Shown: positions 22,055-34,298 of the stretch, piece by piece | Position numbering within the stretch: the stretch's first letter is position 1 | How the letters are laid out: every line of letters starts with the position of its first letter | Source of the DNA: Cryptomeria japonica | Taxonomy: Eukaryota; Streptophyta; Pinopsida; Cupressales; Cupressaceae | Length of the DNA stretch: 64,000 nt | Assembly (NCBI RefSeq): GCF_030272615.1 | Contig: NC_081405.1 | Location: forward strand, 572,972,252-573,036,251 | Direction: 5' to 3' | Notes under the pieces: model-generated | The model's database searches: none | What the model was told of the DNA's origin: nothing | What the model saw: only the letters and a program-made list of their open reading frames with translations | Made by a program: the position numbers and the translations under genes

Positions 22055-24322
22055 CTAGTCCACATTCAGATAAGTAGGGACAAAAGTGTCTCTCAAGATT
22101 TTCTCAAGAATAGCTTTATGTGCAGGGGATATGCGTAAGAGCTCAAGGATGGAGATGAGCGTGGGTGTCTTCCCTAACTGTTCTACAAGGTCATACTTAG
22201 GTTTGGTTGATGAGGAAGCAGTGTTTTTAGCTGGAGCACCTTTCAAAGTGAATTTACCTCGATGATTTGTAACATTACATTCAGAGGTAGGTTCGAAAGA
22301 AGATCCAATTCCTTTCAGGATGATTCTGGGTCTTTGGGTAGAATTCTCAGGCGTTTTGTCCTTGATGATAATGGTAGAGACAAAATTCTCCATCGAAATG
22401 TGATTGATAGTTGAATCATAGTTATAGGATGCTCTGGTATAGTTGGTTTGGTCATCTGTGGCTTTAGATTTTCCCTTGTCATGCTTTGGGAATGGTTCCT
22501 TAAACATCTCATGTTCTTGATTGGATGAGTGTCCTTCAATCTCAATGTCACCTCTATCAATGAGATCTTGTATGATGTTCTTCAGTCAATGAAAATTACC
22601 TATTTGATGACCTTTACTCTTATGAAATTCACAATATTCATCATCATTCCACCAATTTGGTTTGACCTTTGGCTCATATGGAGGAAAATCTGGAATTTTG
22701 ATTATCTTGTTTGCCACTAGCTTTTTGAAAACGGACTCAAGTTGTTCTCCTAATGGAGTGTACTTCCTTCGTGATTTTGAAGTTGTTTGAGTATTCACTT
22801 GATTGTTTGTAGATCTTGATCCATAAAAAATGATTTTAGGTCACACTGTATTGGCATCCACAACGTCATCATTGACTATGTTCTTGTTTTTATTCCAGAA
22901 TCTTGGCTTGTCTTTTCCTTTAAAGTCCTCTTTGTTTTCTTTGAATATCTTAATGACTCCTTGTTCAATTAGGACCTTCTCTGTTGCTAAGCCTTTTTCA
23001 ATGATGTCCTTAAAGGTGGACAAACAAGCTTTTCTTAGATCATAACCAATATCTTTGTTAACATTCTGGGTGAACATCTCTACCATTTGTTTTTGTGGAA
23101 TTTCACAAGAGCATCTGCTGGATAGATTTCTCCATCTTTGTAAAAATGATGAAAAAGATTCTCAATCCTTTTGTTTGGTGTTGCACAAGGTAGTGACTAA
23201 TATATCTGTCTCTATGTTGTATGAGAAATGTTGGATAAATGCCTCTGCTAAGTCACCCCATGACTTAATACCAGGTGGAAGTTGGGAGAACCATTCCATA
23301 GCTTGATCACCTAAGCTCTGTGGGAATAATCTCATCAAATATGTCTCTTTTGCTACTACCTCAATGCAAGCTATGAAAAATTATCTTATATGTTCCTTGG
23401 GATCTCTTTTTCCTCTATACTTATCAAACTTAGGAATCACAAAGTGTGTAGGAAACAGAGGCATTGGAATGCTTTTGTCAAATGGATAGGGACATATGTC
23501 TCTCATTGTGTAAGTTGGCTTTGGTGTATTTATGTCCTCCATTTTCTTTTGTAAATCCTCAATTTGCTGTTCCAAATTGTTCTTAGGTGGAGACCGACTT
23601 CTTGAACCATACCCCATGCCTGAACCAATGTGTGGATGAGGAGCATGTTGCATATATGGATGGTATTGATCATACACATGTTCATATGGAGGAGGTCTAT
23701 AATGATGCTGCGTATATGAACCACTTGGTATAGAGTCATGATGAGGAACAAAATATTTTCTTTGTCCATGTATACCATACTCTATAGGAATGTCATGAGT
23801 TTGTTCTAGTGTGTTGCCCCCAAATTTGACGTGGGGTTTCCTTATGTCCAAATTTTGAGCATGCCTTTGAATATCCAATTGCTTTGGTGGTTGATCCTTA
23901 GCATTGGTATGTGATTGAGTATATTTTTCTGCATAAGATGTCCATAATGGTCTACGAAGGTGAGTATCATATGCTTGACCATGTGTGTATGGGACCTCTG
24001 GTTTTTGAAACAAAGATGATGGTGATTCAGGCACCATATGTGGTCCTCTATTGCCTCCACTATTAGGCCTCCTTTGATCCATGTTGAGGTGAGGTTGTTG
24101 AAAAGGTCGATTTTCCATTATTTGAGACATATCAAAATCATGAGGGATCTTGGCTCCACTTTGTGCCATCACTTGTAGAAAATATTGTCTATCTCTCCTC
24201 ATTATTTCCTCAACCAATCTATTGAAATGGGGATCCATAATGGTGTCTTCCACGTCTGCTGAATGTATGGAAAAGTTGTCCATATTGTCATTGTGTGTGT
24301 CATTGTTGTTTGTGTTGTCCAT
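22055..24322 (-). pseudogene. Tat element gag
   Basis: It starts at ATG 24322-24320 (MDNTNNNDTHND) with a long His/Tyr/Pro-rich N-terminal region. The capsid-like retrotransposon gag domain follows, beginning near HFVIPKFDKYRGKRDPKEHI (about 23440) and continuing with a WFSQLPPGI-like block on minus near 23290-23260. The C-terminal part (about 22800-22055) includes WWNDDEYCEFHKSKGHQ, a His/Cys-containing block typical of Tat gags. Open frames at 24322-23381, 23086-22841, 22798-22586 and 22507-22055 are separated by stops or shifts. Confidence 0.88.
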
Positions 24323-26670
24323 GTTCTCGACATTTGGAATGTTTCTCTAAGAATGCATGTCAGGTAATGTAATATGATCAGAATTGAAAAAGATATCATT
24401 GTCATATTCATAGGAACTCATGTTTGCGGACTCTTGAGCCTCTTTAGTTTCTCTCCCAGATTTTTGGGAATGGGTTTCAACCATGAACTAGGTATTGACC
24501 AAGATGTGTGAGACTAGATGAAAATGGAAAGAGTATGGAAGACCAAGAGTTGGATGGAATGTAAATGAATCTGAGATGTGCTTGCAATGTCCAAAGTATA
24601 AGACCAAGTATGTATGTAGTAGAGTAGGTGTGGCTTCCAAAGAGATGATAGTTTCTCTTGATGAGGTAAGTTGACCTTGACTCTAAGTAAGACCAAATGA
24701 GACCCAAAGGTGATAGACCTTGATGAGGGACCACTTAGCAAAATGTTTTTGTATGTAGTGTGTTGACAAAGTATGATGAGGACAAGCAAGTGACCTTTTG
24801 ACTCAAGTTTAGACAAATGTGAATGTAATGTAAGGTGTAAAGCAATGATGGACTTTGTGAGACCCAAAGATAGGTTGAATGCTAGATGAAAGCCCAGAGA
24901 GATAACCTAAGAAGCTCAATAAGTCTGAAATTGACTGTTCCTTGTTTGCTGGATTATAAAAGTTTTCAATCCTGAACACAGGCGTGCCTGTATATTTCAC
25001 AGACGCACTTAAAGAACATAGACACTATACTGTCATACACAAATGCATTTTTGAGATGTTGTAAATGCAATGTTGCTCAAAAGACACAGATGCATTTCTT
25101 CCCTTCACAGACGTGTTTAGATGACATAGATGCGGTTCTGTCAGACACAGACACATTTCTGCAAACTTTGTGCAATTTTTCCAACCTGTGATGTTGTTTT
25201 GTTGTGACCAAATCTGAATGTTTGACTATTTTTCGTGACAAGAGGACATAGTGTTGATGAGGACTCAATGTTTGCAAGTGTTTAGACTCAAAAATGACTC
25301 AAATAAAAGTGTGTTGTTTGATGTAAAATTGTTTGCATACACTTGAAGACACAAAAGACACAATATTTTGATGTTTGGTCTTGAATGTTTTATTGTTCAA
25401 AATAAGACAAGCACAATTCTTATGGTTGGCCAGGACAATAGTTGTTGATTCCCACATGAGGCTACGCTATTTAGAGCAGATACTTAGATGCTTGACCCCA
25501 CTGGCTCCACCCTCGGCACTCACTTCTTAGGGAAGCCAAGCATCAGTCCCCACGAAAACTCCTCATGACAAACTTTGTATCTCTATTAAGAACCGTATGT
25601 GTGTGGGCCGCTCTAGAGGTCCGACCTCCTGCCCCAACAACCAGAAGGATTTTGGCTTCTAAAACAAAAAGGTGCTAGTAAGGGCATCCACTCGTGTGGC
25701 CATACATGCAGCACTTTTAGCTCTGTAAATACAGAAACCTCCCATCCAGTAGGGGTTATGCCCTACAAATGATCAAATAAATTTGATCAAACGGGTTTAT
25801 GGGTAGACATAGTGTCGATATGAACTAATCAGCACACGTTATCCATAGTTTTCACCATGGATACAGTTGTTTATAGTGGTTCAGAAGAGGTGGGTTTTCC
25901 TCGCTACCACTTGGGTCATTCTCTCCTCACTAGTAGCCCTAATGACCACATAGGGAGACAAGCCCTCTAAAGATTAAACAAAAAGAGCCTATTGCTCAAG
26001 ACACAAAAGACACTAGTTCAATTTTAGTGCACCAATTGAAGTGTTTGCTAGTCTATGAAAATAAGGCACACTATAAAGATCAAAAACCCTTGCCAAGGTC
26101 CTGCAACAAACATCTATTAGTAGTTTTGCAATAATACCCCTCCTGCAAGCACACAAGTTAGGTAAATTTTAGATCCAAAAGACTGTGAAAATAAGGGCCT
26201 TCAACAAAATGATTTTGCTTTCAAGACAAGCTGCACCAATTTCGTTAGCTAGATCTGAAGATGTTAGCTCAAAATAAACTAGATCTGAAATCCGAATGAC
26301 GAAAAACCAACTCAAAGAAACACATACATGGTTATCAGAAACACAAACGTTATATAAATTCACAGACGTGGTTCAATTTGACATAGATGCGGTTCCTGAA
26401 CACATACGCGGTTCCTGAACACAGACGCGTCTGAAAACCTCACAGACGCGACTAGGGAACACAAACGCGTTCTTAGAAATCTACAAAGAAAAAATAAAAT
26501 ACTGTCGAAGTTGCAGATGCGATTCCAGGTGTCACAGACACGACAAAAAATAAAAAACATGATCCGAGAGTTTGTAGACGCGAAAATATCACAATGTCAT
26601 CGGAAATGTCAGATTTGCAACTTCAGAAACACAAAATCTGCAACAAAAGATGTTAAATGCAAAAGGGATA
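24323..26670 (-). other. Tat element 5' leader
   Basis: About 2.3 kb separates the primer binding site from gag, long but usual for Tat/Ogre elements. It has no recognisable coding sequence. Clusters of words like CACAGACGCG occur at 24975-25150 and 26340-26590. The region 25440-25990 is relatively GC-rich and free of long frames. TAGTTTTCACCATGGATAC at 25847 echoes a motif at 9327 near the other end of the element. Confidence 0.6.
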
Positions 26671-26691
26671 GGAGTCCCATCAGGCGTGCCA
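26671..26691 (-). other. Tat element primer binding site
   Basis: On the minus strand, TGGCACGCCTGATGGGACTC starts three bases after the LTR end, where the tRNA primer should pair. The TGGCnC opening fits a tRNA 3' end (complement of GnGCCA). I cannot name the tRNA from memory with confidence. Confidence 0.65.
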
Positions 26692-26694
26692 AAA

Positions 26695-27455
26695 TGTATA
26701 TGGTGGAAATGGAAACAACAATACTATTGAAAGACTAAATGAATTCAACCACAAAACCCTATCCTAACAACAACAAAGATCCACCATAACATATGAAGAT
26801 TATCTAAGACAATGCAAATCAAATGAAATCACAAAGATTATACCATCACATGTCCAATAGGGTTTGGATCTCCATTCTTCCTATCTCCATTGATCTTGCT
26901 TGATATATTTGCTCTCAGATTTTATATGTGCACAAGAGCTCAATAAAGAACGGAAATGTGGTTGCAAGTAGGATCGCATATGAAAGTGCAAAGGCGTAGT
27001 GTAATCAATTGATCAGGTAGTTAGTTAGTTGGGGTTGATAATGAAGAAAGCATCTCCTTATATAGAAGACACTATATGAAATGGAGGGATAAGATTGAGA
27101 GGTGTAAAAGACAAATGGTCGGCTATGATTAGAGGGTAGGTAGTGTAGGAATTAAGAGATGGATGACATGTGTCATGGGTAGAAAAGGTTAATGAATTAA
27201 TTAAATAAATAAAGATTTATTTAATTAATAGAAAGAGTGGGATCAAATTAAATAAATAAGATATTTATTTAATTTAGGAAAAGGGATAATTTAAATAAAT
27301 AAATGTATTTATTTAAATGAGAAATAAGGCTAGAAGAGAATAAATGAATTAATTAAATAAATAAAGATTTATTTAATTAATAGAAGAATTAGGCTAAAAT
27401 AATTAAATAAATAAAATATTTATTTAATTAGACATGACAATTTTAGGTGTCTATA
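26695..27455 (-). repeat. Tat element 5' LTR
   Basis: It matches the left LTR throughout, including TATATAGAAG (27060) and the five palindromes (27188-27435). The outer terminus is TATAGACACC in place of TGTAGACACC, a single change at the expected TG. GTAAC at 27456-27460 completes the target-site duplication. Confidence 0.95.
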
Positions 27456-27460
27456 GTAAC

Positions 27461-28398
27461 TATTAGGGAACAACAGGACAAATGACCCAATTACAAAACT
27501 TCCTTGCTTGCTAGTACAAATTCTTTTCAGCACAAGTCTACTACACACATGTAGACACTTCAAACTGGTTCGATAATACCTTCTTCTCACTACCAACACA
27601 AAATCTCTTCTCCAACTAGCCCTAAATACACTTTTCAGTTAGGGTGGCTACAAACCCTAATTACATCAATAAGATACAATGAATTTACATTATAGATCAT
27701 TACAACAAATTTCTAGATGATTTTCGTCATTGAATGATCACCACACATTGATTTGATAAGTAATCAAACCCTTGTCACTTCCTACTAATCACTTTGTTGT
27801 TTCCCAAGAAATCTGATCCTTGTACGTGCTCAAATACCATCTTATCATTATCAGTTAAAGATTTGTCATCGATATTCATTCTTCTTCACAAAGATCATAA
27901 CAGTAAATTCTAAATGTGCTTTCTAGTTCACCAAAATTGATGCAATTTTAATCATAGGCTCATGCCAATGTTATGAACATATATTTTTAACCACAACACT
28001 TGAATCTTCTACAATTGTCCATACTAGTATCTTGATCATCGCTTTGTTCTTGTTTACCAATTGACATCAGCTTAGCAGTTTTGTTGTCTAGCTAATTCTA
28101 CTACTGGTTAGGCTATACCGGTAGGTCTAGATGACCTAGATGAATAAATAAACATGTTTTCCATCAATGACAACACAAATAAAGTCATAAAACAACCTAT
28201 TACAACTATGCCATCAATGACAACACAAATAAAGTCATAAAACAACCTATTACAACTATATCATCAATCTCTATCAACTTTACGGACCATCTTCTCATTA
28301 TCATTATCTACATCAGTTATGCCAACAATCTCCCCATCATTTCAACTTTACTGGTCATCATCTTATCTCATCATCATCTCCATTAGTTATGCTAACCA
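27461..28398 (-). repeat. Copia-B 3' LTR, second part
   Basis: It resumes alignment with the 5' LTR near 33350 (GCTTGCTAGTACA, TACACACATGTAGACACTTC). A 52-bp segment (ATCAATGACAACACAAATAA and onward) is tandemly doubled at 28158-28262 here and single in the other LTR near 34117. It ends at ATGCTAACCA, next to the polypurine tract. Confidence 0.88.
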
Positions 28399-28689
28399 TC
28401 TCCCCCTTTGGAATTGATGGAAACACTAAAATATCACCAAGATCTCATCATACAAAACTGGACTCTTCACTGCTTTTCTCCCTTTATCACTTTTCTTCTC
28501 CCCTTTATAACTTTTCTTCTCCCCCTTTAACAGCAATGCCAAAGATGCAAAGTGTCAAATTCATCTTCTGTTGCTATTGATTTATTCATCTATGGTGCTC
28601 TCCCCAAGGAGTATCCCTTTTCTCATCAATCCACAGTGAAAGATCTTTAATTATTCCACTGGATTGATGTTGCAACATCTTAGTTGATC
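28399..28689 (-). other. Copia-B 3' untranslated region with two polypurine tracts
   Basis: On minus, the tract ATTCCAAAGGGGGAGA touches the LTR at about 28399-28415. A second set of purine tracts lies at 28497-28537 (minus TTAAAGGGGGAGAAG). This is the doubled arrangement also seen in the other copia elements here. Confidence 0.7.
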
Positions 28690-29341
28690 TATTGTAGGGG
28701 TATAACCACTAGCTTGCCTCTAAGATACTCAAAGGTTTCTTTAGGTAATGGATTAGTGAAGATCTCAACCAAATACTCCTTGCTTGAGACATGATCCATC
28801 CTGACTTTCTTTTCTTGCACTGTTTCTCTCAGATATGATACTTCAGTTCAATATGCTTTGTTCTAGTATGCAATATAGGATTCTTTGATATTCTTATTGC
28901 ACTTGTATTATCACAATATATGACCACCAGTTCTGTCATAGTCTCCTTGAATCCTTCTAATACATGTCTCATCCATATTACTTGAGTATGGTTCATAGCT
29001 GCAACCACATACTCTGTTGATGTTGTAGACTGAGAAATGCAACTTTGTTTCTCAGTGGTCCAAGATACCAGTCTTCCTCCCAGAAAGAATGCACCATCAG
29101 TTGTTCTCTTCTAGTCATCTATATTACCTACCCAATCAACATATGTGAACACCTTCAAAGAGAAGTTTCCTTTGTATGGATACCATAATCCATAATCAAT
29201 AGTTCCTCTAAGATACCTAAAAATTTTCTTCATTGTCACCATATGAGTCTCTTTAGGACTTTTCTGAAATCTAGCCACAATGCCAACTGCATGAGCAATA
29301 TTCCATCTTCTATGAACAACATAATATAGTTTACCAATCAT
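28690..29341 (-). pseudogene. Copia-B RNase H
   Basis: It starts MIGKLYYVVHRRWNIAHAVG at 29341. The first active-site block reads FTYVDWVGNIDD where YTDADWAG is expected, so the catalytic Asp context is altered. Further left, SQSTTSTEYVVAAMN-like and ENTLYCDNTSA-like blocks are visible in shifted frames down to about 28700. It is clearly a dead copy of the domain seen intact in copia-A. Confidence 0.82.
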
Positions 29342-30198
29342 TTATTTGACTAAGTTTCATCCACAGGATCTAAATCATCTTCCTTGGATAATTTGCAAGC
29401 AGTAACCATAGGGGTTCCAACTGGTTTAGAGTCTTCCATTCCAAAGGTTTCCAATACCTCCTTCACATATTTGGACTAGTCAATAAACATTCCTCCTTTC
29501 ATTTTTTGGACCTGTAAACCAAAGAAAAAATTGATTTCACCTATCAAAGACATTTCAAATTCCTTTTTCATTTCTTCCCCAAAAGTTAAACTCATGGCAT
29601 CATCTCCTCCAAATATGATATCATCTACAAACACTTTTGCAATCAATAACTTGTCTCCTTTTATCTTCAAGTAAATGTTGTTGTCCTCACTGGTTCTTTA
29701 AAATCCAATCTTTATCAAGTGTGAATGGAGTCTCTCATACCATGCCCTTGGAGCTTTCTTTAACCCATATAAAGCTTTATGAAGTTTGCACACCATTTCC
29801 TTGTCTTCAATCAATGCAAACCCATCCAGTTGTTCAATGTAAACCTCTTCTTCTAGAATTCTATTAAAAAATACAGACTTAACATCCATTTGGTATACCT
29901 TGAATCCTTTGAATGCTGCAAATGCAAGTATCTTTCTTACTCCTTCAAGTCTAGCAACCGGTGCAAAGGTTTCTCCATAATCCTCACCTTCTTGTGCATA
30001 TCATTTGAAAACTAGTCTAGCCTTGTTCCTAATAATTTCACCATCTTCATTCAATTTGTTCCTGAACACCCACTTAGTACCAATCACATTTTTATCAGTT
30101 GGTCTAGGGACAAGTGACCAAGTGTTGTTCTTCTCTATTTGATCAAGCTCCTCATTCATAACCTTTATCCAATCATCTTCCTTGAAAGCTTCCCTCAC
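29342..30198 (-). pseudogene. Copia-B reverse transcriptase
   Basis: The minus strand has NVIGTKWVFRNKLNEDGEI (near 30110), then MDVKSVFFNRILEEEVYIEQ (29889), ALYGLKKAPRAWYERLHSH and FVDDIIFGGDD (near 29620). It is Ty1/copia RT broken by stops at about 30000 and 29697. The catalytic Asp pair is present, but FNR replaces FLNG after the first motif. Confidence 0.88.
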
Positions 30199-30455
30199 TA
30201 TCTTAGGTTCAATTGTGGAAATCAGACAAACACTTTCTATGATCTTTCTTCTTGTTTGTACTCCAACATTCCTGTCTCCAATTATCTAATCTACAGAGTG
30301 ATTCAAATTTACATATCTAGGTATAACTAGTTCTGATATAGAAGTATCTTCTTGTTGTTCTTCTTCATCTTCCACCAGTTGAACAACATCTTGCACTTTG
30401 TTTTGCTCAACATCATTTTGAACTTCTGGTTCAATGATCACTAGCTTATGTGCAT

Positions 30456-31290
30456 CTACTGCATCAGATTTGTCAGAATACTCATAACTTTTACATTAAC
30501 ACTTTCCACAATCTTCCTAGCTCTTTTGTTAAAGCACTTGAATGCTTTGCTCTTAGTTGAATAACCAAGGAAATTTCCTTCATCACTTTTAGGATCAAAA
30601 TTTTTGGTATACTCATCTCTCTTTATGAAACACTTGTTGCCAAAGAATTTGAAATGACTAACATTAGGAGTATGACCATACCATAATTCATAGGGAGTTT
30701 TGTCACTACCTTTCTTGACCAACATCCAGTTCATTGTGTATACTATAGTGCTAACTACTTCTCTCCAAAATATTTTAGGTACATCCCCTTGTATCAACAT
30801 TGTTCTTACTGCTTCAACTATCGTTTGGTTCCTCCTTTCTATAATCCCATTTTTTTGTGGTGTCCTTGGTGTAGATAGTTGTCTCTTGATTCCATTCTCA
30901 TCATAGTATTTCACAAATTCATCTGATGTGAATTCTCCACCCCGATTAGATCTTAGGCACTTTAGGTTCTTATCGAATTCTTTCTCCACTAAGGGTTTGA
31001 ATGCCTTAAACTTGCTGAAAGCATTAGACTTCTCCTTCAAAAATGTAACCCACATCATTCTTGAATGATCATCAATAAATATCATGAAATATTTATCACC
31101 TTGAAAACTCCTAGTCCTCATAGGACCACATAAATCAGTGTGCACCAAATAAAAAATATTTTCAGAAGAAAATGATTTTCTTTTGAAAGAGGAAGTAGTC
31201 ATTTTACCCAACTAACACTCCTTACAAATCACATTGTCTGGTTTGACTAGTTGTGGCATACCTCCAACCATAATTGTCTAGCCAACCTTA
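30456..31290 (-). pseudogene. Copia-B integrase, second catalytic Asp changed
   Basis: The open frame 31211-30456 begins MGKMTTSSFKRKSF. It shows LVHTDLCGPM (first Asp), FIDDHSRMMWV, then LRSNRGGEF where family members have LRSDRGGEF, so the second catalytic Asp is Asn. GIIERRNQT provides the Glu. The C-terminal KTPYELWYGHTPNVSHFK and FLGYSTKSKAFKCFN blocks are retained, unlike in copia-A. The upstream zinc finger lies to about 31290. It carries the family's retroviral-type core and would be inactive. Confidence 0.9.
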
Positions 31291-31381
31291 ACCAAATTAT
31301 CAAAATTTACACGACAAAATCTTCTATTCCATAACCAACTATCCTCAACTTTTGCAACCAAACAACTATTAACATTAGTGT

Positions 31382-31795
31382 TCAGATGGAATAAGTTACC
31401 TTTTGTTGTTTACCAGTCAGTTCTCCTTTGTTTCCTAAAATCTTGCACACTCCATTCTTGAACTCAAGATGATAACCTTTATCATTTAGCTGACCAACAC
31501 TCAACAAGTTATGCTTCAATCCTTCAACCCAATACACATCATCAAAATTATTTTTTCCATTTAAAGAAATTGAACCTTTACCTTTTACCATACATGGTGT
31601 ATTGTTGCCAAATATCACTACTCCACCATCAAATTCTTGAAAGTGAGATGAAATTTCTCTTATCACCGGTCATGTGGTGTGAGCAACCACTATTAATGAC
31701 CCACTCATCACTGGTGTCAATATGGGACACTAAAGCTTTCTTGTCAGATAGATCTTCCTTAACTGCTACAAAACCAATTTCCTCATTATCTTCAT
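31382..31795 (-). pseudogene. Copia-B protease and pre-integrase linker
   Basis: The frame 31666-31382 reads FDGGVVIFGNNTPCMVKGKG, FDDVYWVEGLKHNLLSVGQL and YHLEFKNGVCKILG, which is the part of copia protease after the active site. The active-site block (SGCSHHMT-like, preceding FISFQEFDGG) lies in another frame near 31720-31660. Frameshifts separate it from gag. Confidence 0.82.
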
Positions 31796-31799
31796 CCTC

Positions 31800-32760
31800 T
31801 TATTCCTCATCGATAACACCTTCATCTAATGCAACATAACATTGTTTCTTACCTTTTCCCTTAAACTTTCTAAACTTTTCTTTCTGATCACTATTAGGAC
31901 AATTAGCAACAATATGTCCTATTTTGTTACATGAAAAGAAATTAAGAGGAATATTTCCTTTGTACTTACTGGTACCTCTAAGAAGTTTCTTTGCCAATAA
32001 AGCCTCAATTTCCATCAAGTTATGTTCATCATCCACTCTTTCATTACCACCACCATGATGACTTGACCTATATTCATGGTTATGATAGACATCCTTTCCT
32101 TTTCTTACCAGTGCATTAGATACCGACGATTTGAAAACAGATTCTTCTTTAGGTACACTATTGTTAAAGCTATTCAATTCAAAAGCAGTAAGCTTGCCTA
32201 TTGATGAATCAACTGTAACTTTATCTTTGTTGATTGACCTCAATTCTTAGATAATAGATACTCTAATGGCATAAGCAAGTAGTAATGTTCTCAGCATTTT
32301 ACTTACCACTATGTCTTCTACTATGGTTCCACCAGCACTTTTGATTCCTCCAACTACTTCTTTTATTCTTTGTCTGTACTGGGTGATGTTCTCACCTTCC
32401 ATCATCTGCATGTCATCAAACTTGCCTCTTAGACTTTCTTCTTTAGCTTTTTGTACATTCTCATCTCCACCATAAATCAACTTCAACTTTTTCCAAACTT
32501 CATAAGTGGTTTCTAAACCATGAACATCAATATACTCATAATTAGAAAGAGTACTTACAATGGCTTCCAATGCTTGAATATTCTCCTGCTTCTCCTTGAG
32601 CTGATCTATAGTCAGAGTACTGGTAGGAGGTGTGTACTAATTAACCACATGCTCCCAAAATTGTGGCCCCATACCTTTGATGTAGATCTTCACTCAGTCG
32701 CTCCAAATTTTGTAGTTATCCTTTGTGAACTTAGGACCCTCCTTCTTCATCATCTCAGAT
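31800..32760 (-). pseudogene. Copia-B gag
   Basis: The frame 32570-32247 carries the UBN2 core (YEVWKKLKLIYGGDENVQKA, GENITQYRQRIKEVVGGIKS). The frame 32243-31800 carries the basic tail and a knuckle NFFSCNKIGHIVANC whose first Cys is Phe. It is homologous to copia-A residues 60-300. The N-terminal part, to about 32760, is broken by stops. Confidence 0.85.
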
Positions 32761-32800
32761 ATTTACCTCAAGCGCTTAAGCTTTTTCATAAAGAGGAATT

Positions 32801-32815
32801 AGTTCTTTGATACCA
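32801..32815 (-). other. Copia-B primer binding site
   Basis: Minus-strand TGGTATCAAAGAACT lies two bases inside the 5' LTR. It matches the initiator methionine tRNA site TGGTATCAGAGC except at two positions. Confidence 0.82.
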
Positions 32816-32817
32816 AT

Positions 32818-34298
32818 TATTATTATGAGGATCGGGTTATTACTGAGAGGGGGGGGGGATCGGTAATAAAACAAATCTGTAACACTTTTCAAAACTATAC
32901 CAGTAACTACTCAAACAACCTTCAAAATAGATTTAACAAACCATTCACTCAAGTGTTCATCCATATGCAATGTAAAGATATCAAATTCACATATCAACAA
33001 TGCATCCAACACATGAACACAAAGATTTTTCATGTGGAAACCCAACTGGGAAAACCATGGTGGGAATTAGCACCCACAATATATATTTGCACTCTTTTGG
33101 AATAAGCTCGATTAAAGGCCTAGCCCGATTAAGAGCTTACAATATGCTTGGTTAAGAGAAGCCCCTGTTAAGAGTCACCTAGTCAAAGGATTTTGCCTCG
33201 GCCCTATTAGGAACTCTACCCTGTTAAGAGTAACCTTGTTAGAGGATTTGAAACTCAAGTTAGTGAGCCACCTGGTGAAGGGATTTACAATATCAGACCT
33301 ATTAGGATCTACCCGGTTAAGGGATTTCAGACTGTTGTAACTTTTAGGGAAAAATAGGGTAAATGATATGATTACATCACTCCCTAGCTTGCTAGTACAG
33401 ATCCTTTTCAGCACAACTCTACTACACACATGTAGACACTTCAATCTGGTTCGACAATACCTTCTTCTCAAACTACCGACAAAAAATCTCTTCTCTAACT
33501 AGCCCTAAATACACTTTTCAGTTAGGATAGATACAAACCCTAATTACATCAACAAGATACAATGAATTTACATTAAAGATCCTTACAACAAATTTCTAGA
33601 TGATTTCCGTCATTGAATGATCATTGCACATTGATTTGAAGAAATCAAACCCTTGTCACTTTCTACTAAGCACTTTGTTGTTTCCCAAGAAATTTGATCC
33701 TTGTACATGCTCAAATACCATCTTATCAGTACACATGGATTATGACACATCATCACTAAGTTATGATCATGATAAGATCCACCACCAAACCTTAAATCAT
33801 TATCAGTTAAATATCTGTCACCGGTATTCATTCTTCTTCACAGATATCATAACAATCAATTATAAATGTCTTTCTGGTTCACCAAAATTGATGTGATTCC
33901 AATCACAGACTCATGTCAATGTTATGAACATATATTTTGAACCGCAACACCTGAATCTTCTCCAATCGTCTATACCAGTCTCTTGATCATCACTTTGTTC
34001 CTATTTACCAGTTGACAACAACTTAGCAATTTTTTTGTCTAACTGATTCCACTACTAGCTAGGCTATATCGGTATGTCTAGATGACCTAGATGACTAAAC
34101 AAACATGGTTTCCATCAATGAGAACACAAATAAAGTCATCAAATAACCTATTACAACTATATAATCAATCTTTATCAACTTTACCGGTCATCTTCTCATT
34201 ATCATTATCTCCATCAGTTACACCAAAAATCTCCCCTTCATATTAGCTTTATCGATCATCATATTATCTCATCATCATATCCATCAGTTATGTCAACA
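32818..34298 (-). repeat. Copia-B 5' LTR
   Basis: On minus it begins TGTTGACATAACTGATGG. It carries the U3 motif TTCTCATTGATGG (near 34117), the hairpin 33060-33077 and the poly-C tract (plus-strand G-run at 32852-32860). It is 1481 bp. ATCATC follows at 34299-34304. Confidence 0.9.

Larger units (their letters stand above)
3905..27455 (-). mobile_element. Ty3/gypsy retrotransposon, Tat-like, with antisense PMD gene
   Basis: LTRs lie at 3905-4695 and 26695-27455, with perfect 5-bp duplications GTAAC at 3900-3904 and 27456-27460. On the minus strand the order is 5' LTR, primer binding site, about 2.3 kb leader, gag, protease, spacer, RT, RNase H, a second RNase H, integrase, then about 4.8 kb before the 3' LTR. 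RT-RH-IN order marks Ty3/gypsy, and two RNase H domains point to the Tat group. A 7.5-kb copia element interrupts it between protease and RT; without that it is about 16 kb, large but usual for Tat/Ogre-type elements. The 3' region carries a plus-strand gene with a plant mobile domain. The LTRs differ at 7 of the first roughly 125 positions by eye, plus a 32-bp duplication in the left one. Stops in pol make it defective. Confidence 0.95.
3399..34298 (-). mobile_element. Copia-B: Ty1/copia LTR retrotransposon, interrupted
   Basis: This is a complete-layout but inactive Ty1/copia element on the minus strand: 5' LTR 32818-34298, primer binding site 32801-32815, gag, protease, integrase, RT and RNase H between 32760 and 28690, polypurine tract near 28399, then the 3' LTR. 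That 3' LTR is split into 3399-3904 and 27461-28398 by a 23.6-kb gypsy insertion. Without the insertion the element is about 7.3 kb, normal for the family. ATCATC lies just outside both ends (to 3398, and 34299-34304). The LTRs differ at many positions and by indels, more than those of the elements nested inside it, which fits an older insertion. Order gag-PR-IN-RT-RH is diagnostic of Ty1/copia. Coding parts carry frameshifts and active-site changes. Confidence 0.9.

Noticed and set aside
23381-24411. Alternative open frames (24411-24202, 24060-23842, 23778-23530, minus)
   Set aside because: They overlap the Tat gag in other frames and carry only low-complexity His/Tyr/Met-rich sequence.
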